Below are positions 12,460 through 24,264 of a DNA stretch of 64,000 nucleotides, one piece after another. The stretch is from Ustulina deusta (lineage: Eukaryota > Ascomycota > Sordariomycetes > Xylariales > Xylariaceae). The notes under the pieces were generated by a model. The model worked only from the letters and a program-made list of their open reading frames with translations. It had not been told where the DNA came from and did not search any database. The DNA lies in contig JAJNNX010000054.1 in assembly GCA_023159155.1 (NCBI GenBank), forward strand, positions 310,001 to 374,000. Direction: 5' to 3'. Every line of letters starts with the position of its first letter. The first letter of the stretch is position 1. The position numbers and the translations under genes were made by a program.

Positions 12460-12840
12460 ATGAAAGCTTATCAGCTCGTAGCTTTCTGCCTCTCCCTAAC
12501 CACAATCTCTTTGGCGCAGCCTGTCTCGGGTGGAATTATTGTGAAGAACCTTGCTCCATTCGACTGCTACGTATTCGTTAGGGGCTCATGGGGTCACGAG
12601 TCCAAGCATAACGGCCCTGTACATTGGGGGAGTAGTACCCATTTCGACTGGGGCGACCTAAGCGGCAGCAAATTTCAGGTAGGGGAAAATTGCTGGATGG
12701 TCGTCGACGTCGTCGGAGGCCAGCATGGCCATGAGTCTGGAGACAATTTTCTCTTGGCGAATGGTGGTTATACTGGGACATATACTCTTACTGGCTGGTC
12801 TCTTCAACCTTCATGGAATCGACTGTTCGGGAACGCCTGA
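12460..12840 (+). CDS. Small secreted protein, effector-like candidate
   Basis: A single exon of 126 aa. Residues 1-19 form a clear signal peptide, with likely cleavage after SLA before QPVSG. The mature part (about 107 aa) has two cysteines (about 36 and 79), many Trp, Gly and His, and the tetrapeptide GHES twice. The opening GGIIVKNLAPFDCYVFV recalls the start of Bys1/thaumatin-like beta-sandwich secreted proteins, but I cannot confirm this. A TATATATATAT tract (12268-12278) lies about 180 bp upstream. The gene is 1.1 kb from a RIP-degraded retrotransposon, a common setting for fast-evolving secreted genes. Function unknown. Confidence 0.7.
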   Translation: MKAYQLVAFCLSLTTISLAQPVSGGIIVKNLAPFDCYVFVRGSWGHESKHNGPVHWGSSTHFDWGDLSGSKFQVGENCWMVVDVVGGQHGHESGDNFLLANGGYTGTYTLTGWSLQPSWNRLFGNA

Positions 12841-13894
12841 AGAATTGGATAGGCAAAGGGCCTATATAGCTTCGGCGGAAAGGGGATTCAAAAAGAGGAT
12901 TGACTACCGATTTGCAAGACAATGAATCTAAAAGAATGTTATACGAGCAAATCGAGTCTGCTGAATATTTCAGAAAAGCATTTCTAGGGGCTATCGCAAT
13001 TGGAGTAAGGTTTAATAAATCCGATAATTTTTTTGTCTTTGAGAGCGGAGGCAAAAATCTCAGCACACAAGAGCCCAGGCCTTCTAGGTCATGTTTGCGG
13101 ATCAGATGTGCAATGTCTTTCTTTTCACTGGGTTGCGTAAAGAGCTTTCATGCTGCTTTATGCTGCAGAATTTCGGCATCCAAGCCTTTGAATACGTTCT
13201 TCAAGGCCTATCTGGCCATTTTTACTGTTTTTAATTTCTACTATCTAAGTTTTGATATGAGTGAAGTAATTGCCTAGTCCTTACTGAGATTGGAATGGGA
13301 AGCGTGAAGGACTTTATTATTACGAAGAATGTTGCCGACTCACATGCCAGGGAATGAAGGACCACACGAGTAGATCAGATCAGACTAGTCCTCAACACCG
13401 ATATAGCTCATTAGATAATCGACACACAACTGAAGCGGGGGATCTGGACCATCACACCCCCGGCGTATTCGTCAAAACAAGATATCTAATGCTTCCCTTG
13501 CCATCTATACTGTAAAAGTCTCCAGGGACGACCGCTTGCCCTCGTAGAAGTCCTCTAATATCGCCTCGAAGCCATCACCAATCAAGCTGTTACGTTAATG
13601 CAGTGACGCGCTACATGTCACGGAAGGGTCCCAGAAGCGGTTTGGATCAGGTCAACCACCCTTGGGGTGATCTCCCATTTAAATGGTTTTGTTTCTATCC
13701 TCTATTTTATAACTAGAACTTACACCGGAGGTCATCTGAATACATTTCTGGAGATCACTTCTGGAGTCTCATTCAACTAATCTCCCCGCAGGTATACTGT
13801 TGTAGCCGTGGATCACACTTACAGGCAACTATTTGTCAGATTGCTAAACAGGACCGTGAATCTTCAGGCTCCCTATACATTACAACGACCCGCA
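12841..13894. other. Intergenic up to the retrotransposon
   Basis: No supported gene. A 125-codon frame (12900-13277) overlaps the tail of the secreted-protein region and has no recognisable features. Base composition is normal until the element begins at 13900. Confidence 0.5.
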
Positions 13895-13899
13895 CTTAT
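13895..13899 (+). repeat. Target-site duplication CTTAT, left
   Basis: Immediately precedes the TGTC start of the left LTR and matches 20796-20800 exactly. Confidence 0.9.
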
Positions 13900-14049
13900 T
13901 GTCAAGATAAGTGGATACGTATACAAGTGAGCAGAATGTTTTATATATTCAGGATAATCAAAAGAAAGAATTAAGGACCAAGGGTCCGGGGGAATCTAAT
14001 AATATATATAGTCAGAAGATAAAATATACCTAATCTCCACATTCTAACA
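13900..14049 (-). repeat. Left LTR (3' LTR of minus-strand element)
   Basis: 150 bp, starting TGTCAAG and ending CTAACA on the plus strand. In its first 39 bases every difference from the right LTR is C or G here and T or A there, the signature of RIP transitions in the other copy. It retains GGGTCCGGGGGAATCTA. Confidence 0.93.
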
Positions 14050-17000
14050 CTCTTACTTATTTTAAACTTGTACGTTGCTTTAATTGTTTAATATAATTAT
14101 ATAAAATATAACCTATAAATATAAATAATAAATATAATATTTTAACGTTTTTAAAAAATTTTAAATATATTACTAAATTTTCCTTTTTTATAATTTATAA
14201 TAAATCTTTTTTATAAAAAGCTTTAATATATTAAAGTTCTAAAAGCTTGCTAGTACTTTTAATGTTTTTATTTTATTTTGTTTAGAGTTCTTAGCACTAG
14301 CTAAACCTATAAAAAACCTTTATAAAAAAAGATTTAAATAAATATAAGCTAATTAATAATAATATATAGATTATTTAGCTAAACATATATAATTTTTTAG
14401 TTTTAAGTTATTAAAGCCTAAATAAAAATAATTTTTTATAGCTACTTATTAATAAATTTATAGCATACTATATAATAAATATAAATTTTAGCTATTAAAT
14501 ATATTGTTAGTATTATATTATATTATAAACATTTGGACTTTTTTAAAAATAAAGTTTAAAAAAATTTATTGCTTTTTTTAAAAAATATTTTTAATATATA
14601 ATTTAGTTATTATATTTTAAACAAAGTTATAATTTTAAAATATTATAGTTTTATTTTTAAATAAATTAATTATTATTACTATAACAAAAATATATTATTT
14701 TATATTTTTTATATGTTTTTTATTAATTATTTAGTTAGAATATAGAAAAAATTTATTTAAGTTTTTTTATTATTTTTTTAGTAGTTATAAAATATACTAA
14801 ATATATTTTAAGTATAAACATTAAACATTATATTACTAACTTTTTAATTTTTTTTTTTTAAATAAATATAAAATATAGCTATAATTATAAAGTTATAATA
14901 TTAATTTAAATATTTAGCTAATTAATTATTAATTAATTTTAAATATATTAATAGTTTTATAAAAAGATTAACTAAATTTAGTATAAATATATTTTTAATA
15001 GTTAGTAATAAAAATTTTTATTTAATATTATTTTAAAATAAATAATAATAATAAAATTAGATAGTATAATAATTAATAGCTTAGTATTAATAAATAAAAT
15101 TATTTTAATAAATTAAAAAATTTTATAATAATAATTATAAAACAGCTTTACTAATATATAAAATATTTTATTAAAAATAGTAATAAATATTAATAAGTTT
15201 AAAAGTTTTTTAAAATAAAATGTTTAAAAAAATAAAAGCTTTTAAAAATAAATTAAATAAATTTTATATAAATAAATATTTTTATAGTTTTTTAAAATAT
15301 AATATTATTAAATATATAAAGTTTTGTTTAATTATATTTTTATTTATTTTAAGTTTAAAATATTTTAAAAAACTAAAAATTTAATTTTTAATAATACTTT
15401 AATTAACCTATTTATTATTTATTAATTAATAAAAATATACTAAACTTTAATATTATTATTAGTTTATTATTTATAAATAAACTTAAACTAAATAGTTATA
15501 TATTTAATATTAATATAATATAAAAAATTATTTACTAAAGTAATAATTTTTTAGTTATTTTTATAAATAATTATAATACTTATTTTTTAAGTAATGTTTA
15601 GTTTTTTTAATAGTTTATATTTAATTAATATATTTAGCTTTATAAAAAAATAAAAAAATAATAGTTTATTATTTAGAATTTTAATTAAATGCTTTACTAT
15701 TAATATAAAAAATATATTCTAAAATAAACTTATAAATATTTTAGTTATTAGTATAATTTATATTAGTATAACTAACTAAATTTTAAAGTTTTTTATAATA
15801 TATTAATTTTATATTTATAATTTTTTTAAAATATTTAAAAATATAACTAACTACTAATTTATAAGCTTTATTAAGCTTTATTATAAATTAATTATAAAAA
15901 GAATATTAAATATAATATATATTAATAACTCTATAATATTTATATATTAAGCTTTATTTTTAAGTATAAATATATAATTTACTAGTAATAATTTAAAAGC
16001 TTTAGTTTTTATACAAATATTTTTAAGCTTTATTTTTTAAAAATCAAAATTTTAAAGAACTTTTTTTATATAAGCACTTTATTTAAAATAAATTGCTTTA
16101 TTAAGCTAGTTTTTTTTAATAATTATTTTTAAATAATATAAACAAAGTTTAAAATCTATTATATTAAATTTATTATATAAAATAGATTTTATTTCGTTAA
16201 CTTTTTTTATAAAAAAAGTAATAATTAAAAAATTATTTATATAAATAGTAATATAAGTATATTTTTTAGCAAATATTCTAATATTAGTATTTAAAAAAAT
16301 AAAGCTAAGTTCTTTTAAAAAAATAGCTAGAATTTCGTACTAAATTCTAAATATTTGCTTTAAGCTATATAAAGCTTTTTATAATTTATATATTTTACTA
16401 GTACTATTTTTAAACTTAGTTAATTATTTAATATAAATTTATTTTTTTATTTTTTTATAAAAAACGCTATTTTAACGTTTATTTATTTAAACTTAAGATT
16501 AAAAGCTATAATAATAATAAAAATTATTTTATAATTTATAAGTTTAATTATTAAAGCAAAAATCTTATTATAATTAAAGCTTTTTATTTATTTAAAACTT
16601 TTAATTACTTAGCAAGCTTTATAATAAATAATTAACTTATTTAGTTTATATTTTAATAAAAAATTATAAAATATTTAAATTTTATTATTAATTAATAATT
16701 TATGTTTATTTTTTATATCTTTATATTAGCTATATTAATAAGTACTATTTTTAGTTTAGTTATTTTTATTAAAGAAATATATATATATATAATATTAATA
16801 AATTAATATTAATTTGATTTATTACTGCTTTATATACTAGGTTTAATACTAATAATTAAAGCTATTTAAGTTATTTTATTTTAAAACATAAGTTAAAATA
16901 GTTTTTTAAAATTTTTAAAAGTAGTATTATTATAATATAGTTTTATAATACTAATAACTTATTATTAAAATTATTAAAAGTTTATTTAAAAAAATCTTAC

Positions 17001-18878
17001 TTAAAGTTATTTTTATTCGTTATTTTAAAGCTAATGTTTAGTTTAAGCATAAAAAAAAAGCTTTAATTATAAATAGTTCTATTGAACCAAAATAATATAA
17101 TATTTTTTAAAGATTTTTTAAATACATACTTATATATATATTTTTAAATATATAAAAAGGCGCTTCTTTTTAAAATAAATAATTTAATATTTTTATTAGT
17201 TATATTATTTATATTATTTTTTAGTTTATTAAAAATCTAAAATCTAATATATTTAATATTAGCTTTTTATTTAGTAGTACTTCTAGTTTTTACTATTATA
17301 GTTATTTTATTAGTATTTAAAGCAAGATATATTATTCTGTATATAAAAAACTAGTTTTTAATAAAAATATAGATTTAATGTTTTTTAAACTTAATATTAT
17401 TTATATAAATTATTTAACTAGAGTTTAAAAAAATAAAATAATTTATAATATATTTTTTTTAATATTCTAATATAATATAAAGTTTTATTTTTTTATTAAA
17501 AATAAAAGCGTTACTTTTTAAAAAATAAAAGTATATTAGATCTAATAAAACATTATATTATATTTTATAAAAGAATTTTTTTTTTAGTTTATTAATTAAA
17601 TATAGATTTTTTAAATATATAGTAGTACAAACTAGTACTAGCTAGTAATAAAAATTAATATTAAATAAAATTGCTATAATTAGTAATTATTAAACAATAT
17701 TTTTTAGTATTTTTATAGTTTTTTTAGTAATACTATTTTATTAATACTAATTAATAACTAAAAAATATAGTACTATATTTTTATTATAATATAATATTTT
17801 AAAAGTATTTTTTATAAATATAGGTCTTTAATTTAAAATAATAATATAGCATTTTTATTTTAACTATTTTTTTTAGTTAAAAAAAGTTTAAAATAATTTT
17901 AAAAATTCTAAAGTTAATTTTATAAAATATATCTAGGTTATTTTAGTAAAATTATTTTTAATAATTATTTATTAGATTAACTTATTATATTTTATAACTT
18001 GGTTTATTTTAATTAATATATTTATAAAATCTATATATAATAACTCTAGTTTTTATATTTTCTTTTATAAAAACTTTATATAAAAAGTTTTTTTTATTTA
18101 TTTTTTAATATAAGTTTTATAAAAATAATATTTTTAAATAAAAAATATTTTAGTTAAATAGTTGATTAGGTTTTTTAAGCTTTAGTTGCTTAAATATTCT
18201 AGTTATTTATACTAGATTTATATTCTAAAATCAAATAAAAAATAAATATAAAAACTAATATTTAAAGCTATAATATTAATATTACTATTAAAAGTATTAA
18301 TTAAATATAGGCTACTAATAGTTTTAGTTATTATAAAACAATTTTTTTTTTAGTACTAAAAGCTTTATTATAACAAAAAAAAATTTAGCTCTTTTTTGAA
18401 AAAGTTAAAAAATAAAGATTAGATTTATTCCGCTTTTAAAAAAATAAGTAATATTATAAAAAATTGTTCGTTTTTTTTTTAGCTATTTATTATTAAAATA
18501 ACTATATAATTTCTTATTTCTTTAAATATTACTATTTTTTTCCTTATTTTTAATATCTTTAAATTAGTATATTTTTTTATATTAAAAAAACTACTATAGT
18601 TATAAAAAAAATATTAATTATAGCTTATATTTAAAATAATAATAAATTTTAGTTTTTTAATAAAAAAACTACTTATTATATTATTAAAGTTAGTATAGTT
18701 TTAATGAAAAAAAAATAGTAATATTTATATTAATACTAAATATTTTAATAAAAAAACTTAGTTTTAGAATTATAATTAAAGCTATATTAGTAATAAAGCT
18801 AAAATTAATAAAAACAAAATTAAAAAATTTAAAACTATTAGTAGTAAAAAAAAAAATTTATAACTAATAAAATTATTA

Positions 18879-19103
18879 TTATTTGTTGGATTAATCGTAC
18901 GCAATTATGGACCCCTTCGTACGAAGGGGTCTAGCCAAGGGGGGTCTAGGCCAAGGGGTCCGGCTAGGACCCACCTACCCATTTCCTTCCTTTCTCTCCC
19001 TTCCTTTGAGTGTGGCATATAGTGAATAAACTGTATTCCACCAACCTTGCAGGCATGTACTGCTGCCTTGGAAATATGCAGTACACTCCATTCAAACATT
19101 ATT
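18879..19103. mobile_element. Solo LTR nested in the RIP-degraded element
   Basis: The LTR runs 18884-19098 (215 bp, TGTTGG..AAACA) with TTATT duplicated on both sides (18879-18883 and 19099-19103). Base composition is normal, unlike the AT-rich host, so it arrived after RIP or escaped it. Inside are a perfect 22-bp palindrome (18910-18931, centre TCGTACGA) and a near-tandem GGGTCTAGCCAAGG motif. No internal coding region, consistent with LTR-LTR recombination. It is a different family from the host LTR. Confidence 0.9.
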
Positions 19104-20645
19104 ATTATTTTTGCTTTTTTTACGTTTTTATTTATTACTTTTTTTTTTTTTTTTTGCTATCCTTTAAAAGCTAGCTAAAAAAACTTAATAAAATATTTTT
19201 ATAATAAATATACTTAAGCTTTTTACTAAAAACTAATAAGTTTATATTATTTTTATTTTATTTTTAATTTTGCTATTTTTGTTTAGTAGCTATAATAGTT
19301 TTATTAAAAATAATAGCTTTTTTTATAATTGTATTATTTTTGTTTTATTTAAATATAATATTATAATATTAAAAAAATATATTAAAAAATATATTAAAAA
19401 ATATATTAAAAAAAAATCAAAAAAAATTTAAAAATTTATTAATAAAAATTAGTTTTATAATAATATAAATATTATCTAGTTTTATTAATTTGTTTTAAAT
19501 AGTTCAAAGTTCTAAAGTTAACTTAGTTATATTATTTTTATAAAACTCCAAAATAGTATTATTTTATTTATATAAAAATAGCAATATTATAAAAAACTAT
19601 ATTAGTATATTTAACTACTATTTAAATATTAGATCTAAGCTAACTTTAAATTATTATATAAGCTTTGTTTTATTTATTTTTTTAGTTTTTAACTCTTTTT
19701 TAATAAATAGTAATATTTTTACTAGTTTATTAAACAAAAATTAAAATTTAAGTTTTTTTAAATAAAAATTATTTATATTTTATTATTAATAAATATTTAA
19801 ATATTTTTTTAATAAATTTAATATAATTTATAAAAAAATTTATTATAAAAATAACTAATATAAGCACTACTATATATATAAGTAGTATTAAAGTTAGAAA
19901 TAAAAAAAATAGTAATATAAGTTATAAATTTAGCAATAAATAATAAAATAAAATATTATTAAATAAAAAAAATTTGTTTTTAGATTTATTTATAAATAAA
20001 TTAAGTAAAACAATAATTAATTTAATAATAAAATATAAAAGATTATTTTTATTAAAAAGTTTAAAAATAAAAAAATATAAAAATAGCTTTAATTTAAAAA
20101 AATATTATTTAATATTTAAAAATATTATATTTTTAGTTCTATTTAAATAAATAAATTATAAATATTTAAAAAATAAAATAGCTAGTAATAAGAACTTTTT
20201 TTGCTAAGTTTAGTATTAATAAAGTTTTATAACTAAAATATTTAATAAATAGCTAAAACTAAAGATTTAATAACTAAATTATATTATAATGTTTTAAGTT
20301 AGTTTTAGTTTATAAAAATAATAATAAAAATAAGTAATATTAAAATTTTTATTTGTTTTAATTTTAAAAAAAAAGTTCTATCTATTTATTATATTAAAAT
20401 TATATAGGTTAAATAAAATATTTATATATTATATAACGTTTATAAAACAAATAAAGCAAATTAGCTTTTGTTTAGAATTAATATTTTTGTTTAATATTAA
20501 AACGTTTTAAAAAGTTTTGTTATAGTAAAAAATCAAAAAAATATTTATAAAAAGTTATAAGTTTACTAATATTTAAATTAAACAAAATTATTAAATAGTA
20601 TTTATATTAAAAATAATATAGGTAAGCTGTTCTAGGCTTATAACC

Positions 20646-20795
20646 TATTAAAATAAATAAATATATATATAAGTAAGCAGAATGTTTTGTATATTTAGAA
20701 TAATTAGAAAAAAAAATTAAGGACTAAGGGTCCGGGGGAATCTAGTAATATATATAGTCAGAGGATAGAGTGTACTTAATCTCCACATTCCAACA
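20646..20795 (-). repeat. Right LTR (5' LTR of minus-strand element)
   Basis: 150 bp, the same length as the left copy. Its outer 39 bases are converted to almost pure A/T relative to the left LTR, all by G-to-A and C-to-T changes, so the original TG start now reads TA. It ends CCAACA before the CTTAT duplication. Confidence 0.93.
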
Positions 20796-20800
20796 CTTAT
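20796..20800 (+). repeat. Target-site duplication CTTAT, right
   Basis: Directly follows the LTR end CAACA and equals the left flank at 13895-13899. Confidence 0.9.
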
Positions 20801-21378
20801 CATGAGCTGTCCTGGATAATCGATTAGCAAACGACGATGCAATGCTGAAACGTCCCCCCAAAATCATGTGTGATCCTGGGATCACGAGTAAAGACGTCTA
20901 GGCCGGAGCCTTCAAAGTCCTGGGTGCTATCTCGATTGGGGTGATCTCCTGATAGTGACGTGCCTGCTTGAGCGCCATGGCCATTTTGAGAAGGACACGC
21001 CCCCGCTCCTGACGGACGCCGTTCACCCGGGTGGAGATCCCACGGAACCACAAGGGTAAGTCCTACACATGCGCGTCCTTCTCCCCTCGACCAGACACAA
21101 GCTAGACACCAGCGTCTAATCATTAGTAGTTTCCCAGATCTATAGCCCAGCTTCAAATACAATAGTGCGTGAGAAATTACAAGGGAATCAAAGGACGTGA
21201 AAAAAGAATCCCTCGGTGGAATGGGATCTACCCCGCAGAATACCTTGAATCAACTCTATACTCGATCCATTGACCGGCCCAGCTATATAATATAGCTGTA
21301 CCTATCAATACGTGAAACTTGACCGTGTAAATCACTCTTGTGCATCGCTCTAACATCAGGGTTTCGAAGTTAGCGAAC
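20801..21378. other. Upstream region of the DJ-1-like gene
   Basis: Normal composition resumes sharply after the retrotransposon. A TATATAATATAG stretch at about 21284 could serve as the core promoter. A 112-codon minus frame here has no protein features. Confidence 0.5.
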
Positions 21379-22074
21379 ATGACTAGCACTCCTAAGAAAT
21401 ATGGCGTCGTGCTATATCACGGATTTCAGCTTATTGATGTCTGCGGACCCATCGACGTTCTGAATGTCCTCTCAACACACGTCGAGGGGATCTCTCTTTC
21501 CATAATTGCGGAGACCATGAGTCCCGTTTCTACGTTCCCAAAACAGTGGCCGGACAAGATGGGCATGCCACCCTTCACGACTTCACAAACCATGCAGCCA
21601 ACACATACTTTTGAAACTGCTCCTCAACTAGACGTCCTCATTATTCCTGGCGGCATGGGTGTTTTCGATGCGGATCCAGCGAACCCTGGGAGTCCAAACC
21701 TGGAGGTCGCTGACCCTATTATCAAGTTTATCCGGACGCAATACCCTGGACTGAAGAATCTCGTCACCGTATGCACAGGCTCCGGAATCCTGGCACTCAG
21801 CGGCTTGCTAGACAGCAAGCAAGCGACGACTTTCAAGGGCGCATGGAAAGTTATTCCTGCTTGGAGGCCTCAGGTTAATTGGGTCCCGCGAGCTAGATGG
21901 GTTGTGGACGGGAATATCTGGACCTCATCAGGAGTGTGTTCGGGAACGGACCTGATGTTTGCTTTCGTGAAACATAACCATGGAGAAAAGATAGCAAAGG
22001 ATATTGCAGATTGGATGGAGTACCAGAGGCACGAGGATCCTAATGTTGATCCATTTGGGATAGATCATGCATAA
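21379..22074 (+). CDS. DJ-1/PfpI family protein
   Basis: A single exon of 231 aa. The N-terminal strand and GPIDVL motif, the DVLIIPGGMG loop and the nucleophile elbow VTVCTGSGILAL with Cys132 place it in the DJ-1/PfpI (ThiJ) superfamily. It is nearest to the fungal group related to isonitrile hydratase and to transcription-regulator DJ-1 domains. No C-terminal AraC domain and no signal peptide, so probably cytosolic. The start at 21379 is chosen because MTSTPKK leads straight into the first strand; an in-frame ATG at 21340 would add 13 poorly structured residues. Substrate cannot be told from sequence. Confidence 0.9.
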   Translation: MTSTPKKYGVVLYHGFQLIDVCGPIDVLNVLSTHVEGISLSIIAETMSPVSTFPKQWPDKMGMPPFTTSQTMQPTHTFETAPQLDVLIIPGGMGVFDADPANPGSPNLEVADPIIKFIRTQYPGLKNLVTVCTGSGILALSGLLDSKQATTFKGAWKVIPAWRPQVNWVPRARWVVDGNIWTSSGVCSGTDLMFAFVKHNHGEKIAKDIADWMEYQRHEDPNVDPFGIDHA

Positions 22075-22531
22075 CGGAGATTCCATTGCCATCGCTCGCC
22101 CCCCTACGGAAATAATGCTACCACGGCCTAGGCCCCCTTATGCTGTGTGCTCTTCTTGTCTCAGCATACTATTGGAACTTTCCTATGACAGCCGAGCAAG
22201 ACATATCCTGTTTATCTAGTGTTAAAATACATAGTGGAAAAGGAAGGGATGAAAATAGCAAGGATATAAGTACTTAATGCAAGTTGCTATCTGTTAAAAA
22301 GAACTATTAAACGCTTACTTCTTAATATAAAAGGTAAAGAGATGAATATATTTTCAAGATTTAAAGTTACGGCATGTTTTTTATATTGAATAAAATTGAT
22401 GATATAGCGTTTTAAACCTTGAAAAATATTTATTTATAACCTTCTATTTTAAGCTGAAACCTAATAAAGTTGTTTGCCTTGATATCTATGTTATATATTT
22501 TCAAATAATTGTTAAGTAAGCAGACATTTTC
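22075..22531. other. AT-leaning intergenic spacer
   Basis: Moderately A/T-rich, no gene seen. It contains the 3' flank of the DJ-1-like gene and lies beyond the decayed end of the kinase-like pseudogene. Confidence 0.5.
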
Positions 22532-23152
22532 CTACGCTCTCCCAATATTTTTAGCATGAAGGGATTTGGGGCTTTTATTGAGATACTTTATAATAGTTCG
22601 AACTCGTAAGTCCTGTTCTAGGGCTTCACGCGTATTGCTATCTAGGGCGTCGGCTCCCAACTCACGGTCCTAGTTGACCAACCAGCGCTTGTCTTTGTTA
22701 CCCAGTAACAAATATCCATAGTATGTCACTGCCGCCTGTTGCCTGACACATGGCAATTTAGAATCTGTAGACCTTGCTATTCTTGATTCTCCCATATGCT
22801 CGACATTCGGCATCAAAGGGATCCGTGTAGAATTGGCCTTCTCTATGGGTAATTCATTTTGTAATCTCGTACCCAAGTCGAAACGGTTAGAATTTGGGCT
22901 CAAAAACTTGAACTGGAAGATTCAATAGATCGACCCTGACAGTACTACGATGTCTTTGCTCACGACCTTAAGAGCATAATCTTGAGATGCGATGTTCACT
23001 CGATAGACGAACGTTTCACATTCATCATCATCCAGCCTTTTGATCCATTTGATCGGTACATCTAGATATTTAAATTCGGGGATATTCAGTCTGCCATCTA
23101 GAGGGAGTGGTCCTTTACTTGGAAGACAAGAAATTCGTCGACCTTTAGCCAT
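22532..23152 (-). pseudogene. Truncated protein-kinase-like pseudogene
   Basis: Exon 23152-22964, a 51-bp GTGAGC..CAG intron (22963-22913), then 22912 onwards. The join gives YALKVFKFLSPN, matching the lysine strand of fungal kinase-like proteins, followed by AAVTYYGYLLLGN. The frame stops at TAG 22672-22670, yet the same frame continues with a family-like stretch (DRELGADALDS, then LRVRTIIKYL) to a second TAG at 22534-22532. The C-lobe with catalytic HRD and DFG motifs is absent. I read this as a kinase-like gene that lost its 3' half and gained a nonsense codon. Read literally it would encode 143 aa. Confidence 0.6.
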
Positions 23153-24264
23153 GTCTAATCCGTTGAAATATGAGTGTTACAGAAGGTGCACTGTATCGTA
23201 TATTTCATTGAAAAACAAGTCCAAGGATAAAGGAGTTATTTCAATATAATCTGGGTATTGCGAGCAGGCAATAGTGAGGTTCTGAGCGAAGTGTGCAAAT
23301 TTTGACGCATTGCACCTCCAAGAAAAAGCGGTCTCATGACCACTATATGTGCCACAAGAGGGATTATACGTTAGATAGAAACAGGGGCTCGAGCCAACCT
23401 TCCAGTCGGAGGCTTTCTAGTCAAAGGCATAGATTATGATCTCACACATAGCCAATGAATACTTCGCATCCAGGAGTCACCAACAGCGTTGTGCATACTC
23501 GACGAAATCTCGAAGCTGTCACAACTGTACTAGATAGGCTGTACCAGTAATTCCCTAGCAATGGCTGATCGCGCGGTTTTCAGATTCGACTGTGACCCCT
23601 CTGCGGCAGAAGAGAGCACCCGCCAGCATGGCGGCTAATTACGGCTGTCAAAGCTTGTCCACTCCGAAATAAAAACAGGTCATATATTAGGAGGAGGTTT
23701 GATTGAATCGGCTTCTTATTCCCACTTGTCTTCGCTTAGACTTTCGGCTCGCAAATCTTAGTGAACGGGACTGTTACCTCTGTCAAATCATCGCGCGACG
23801 CATCATTGAAGAGAGAAACGTAATATCCTATTTTAATGAGAACTTAATATAACCAACCGATTAAAACAAGCTAGTCTTGTTAAAGGGAACACTTACAAAA
23901 GGTTCCATGCTATTGTTCGATGCAGTTAGTAATAGTACCTAAATTCCTCGACAAGACTTTGGCCTCCTATCCAGTTAACAGGTCCTTCTACTACCCGCGA
24001 TATAGAAGAATAATAAGTAATAATTTGACCAAGTCTAACACCACTTCTATCGCATACAGAATACTCAAGGCCGACTTCCTAGGCAAACAATCCATGCACA
24101 GGCACCTTTGCTATATTCCTCGCCATATATATAAACCTAATGCCATCACATCACATCACAACTCAGCGCCCAAACCCCATCCAAACATCTATCTCAACAC
24201 CTCTCCCAACCTTCCGACGAACCATCATCTCCCGACTCTCACGCCCCCAACTCCCCACCAACCC
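23153..24264. other. Intergenic, no supported gene
   Basis: No gene seen. The 3' half overlaps the start of a long plus-strand frame (23920-25323) that is judged an antisense shadow of the F-box-like gene. C-rich repeats such as CATCACATCACA near 24145. Confidence 0.45.

Larger units (their letters stand above)
13900..20795 (-). mobile_element. RIP-degraded Copia-like LTR retrotransposon
   Basis: A 6.9-kb element bounded by 150-bp direct repeats (13900-14049 and 20646-20795) and 5-bp duplications CTTAT. Orientation is taken as minus: beside the right LTR, minus-strand 20645-20626 begins GGTTATAAGCC, resembling a degraded Copia primer-binding region, and beside the left LTR the minus strand has the purine tract AATAAGTAAGAG (14061-14050). 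The interior 14050-20645 is overwhelmingly A/T, rich in TpA, with no frame of useful length, as expected after heavy RIP. Gag-pol can no longer be read, so the Copia assignment rests on the ends. Part of the length is a later solo-LTR insertion (18884-19098). Confidence 0.9.

Noticed and set aside
12900..13277. 125-codon frame after the secreted protein
   Set aside because: Weak composition, no motif, ends in a Phe/Tyr-rich stretch typical of A/T-rich non-coding DNA.
18905..19099. 64-codon minus frame in the AT-rich island
   Set aside because: Lies wholly inside the solo LTR, where palindromic and repeat sequence keeps the frame open.
14050..20645. Possible mitochondrial or organellar insertion
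   Set aside because: The AT richness comes with flanking LTRs, target duplications and transition-only LTR differences, which fit a RIP-degraded retrotransposon; no organellar genes are visible.
20824..21162. 112-codon minus frame upstream of the DJ-1-like gene
   Set aside because: No motif, start context or partner exon; the region is better explained as promoter.
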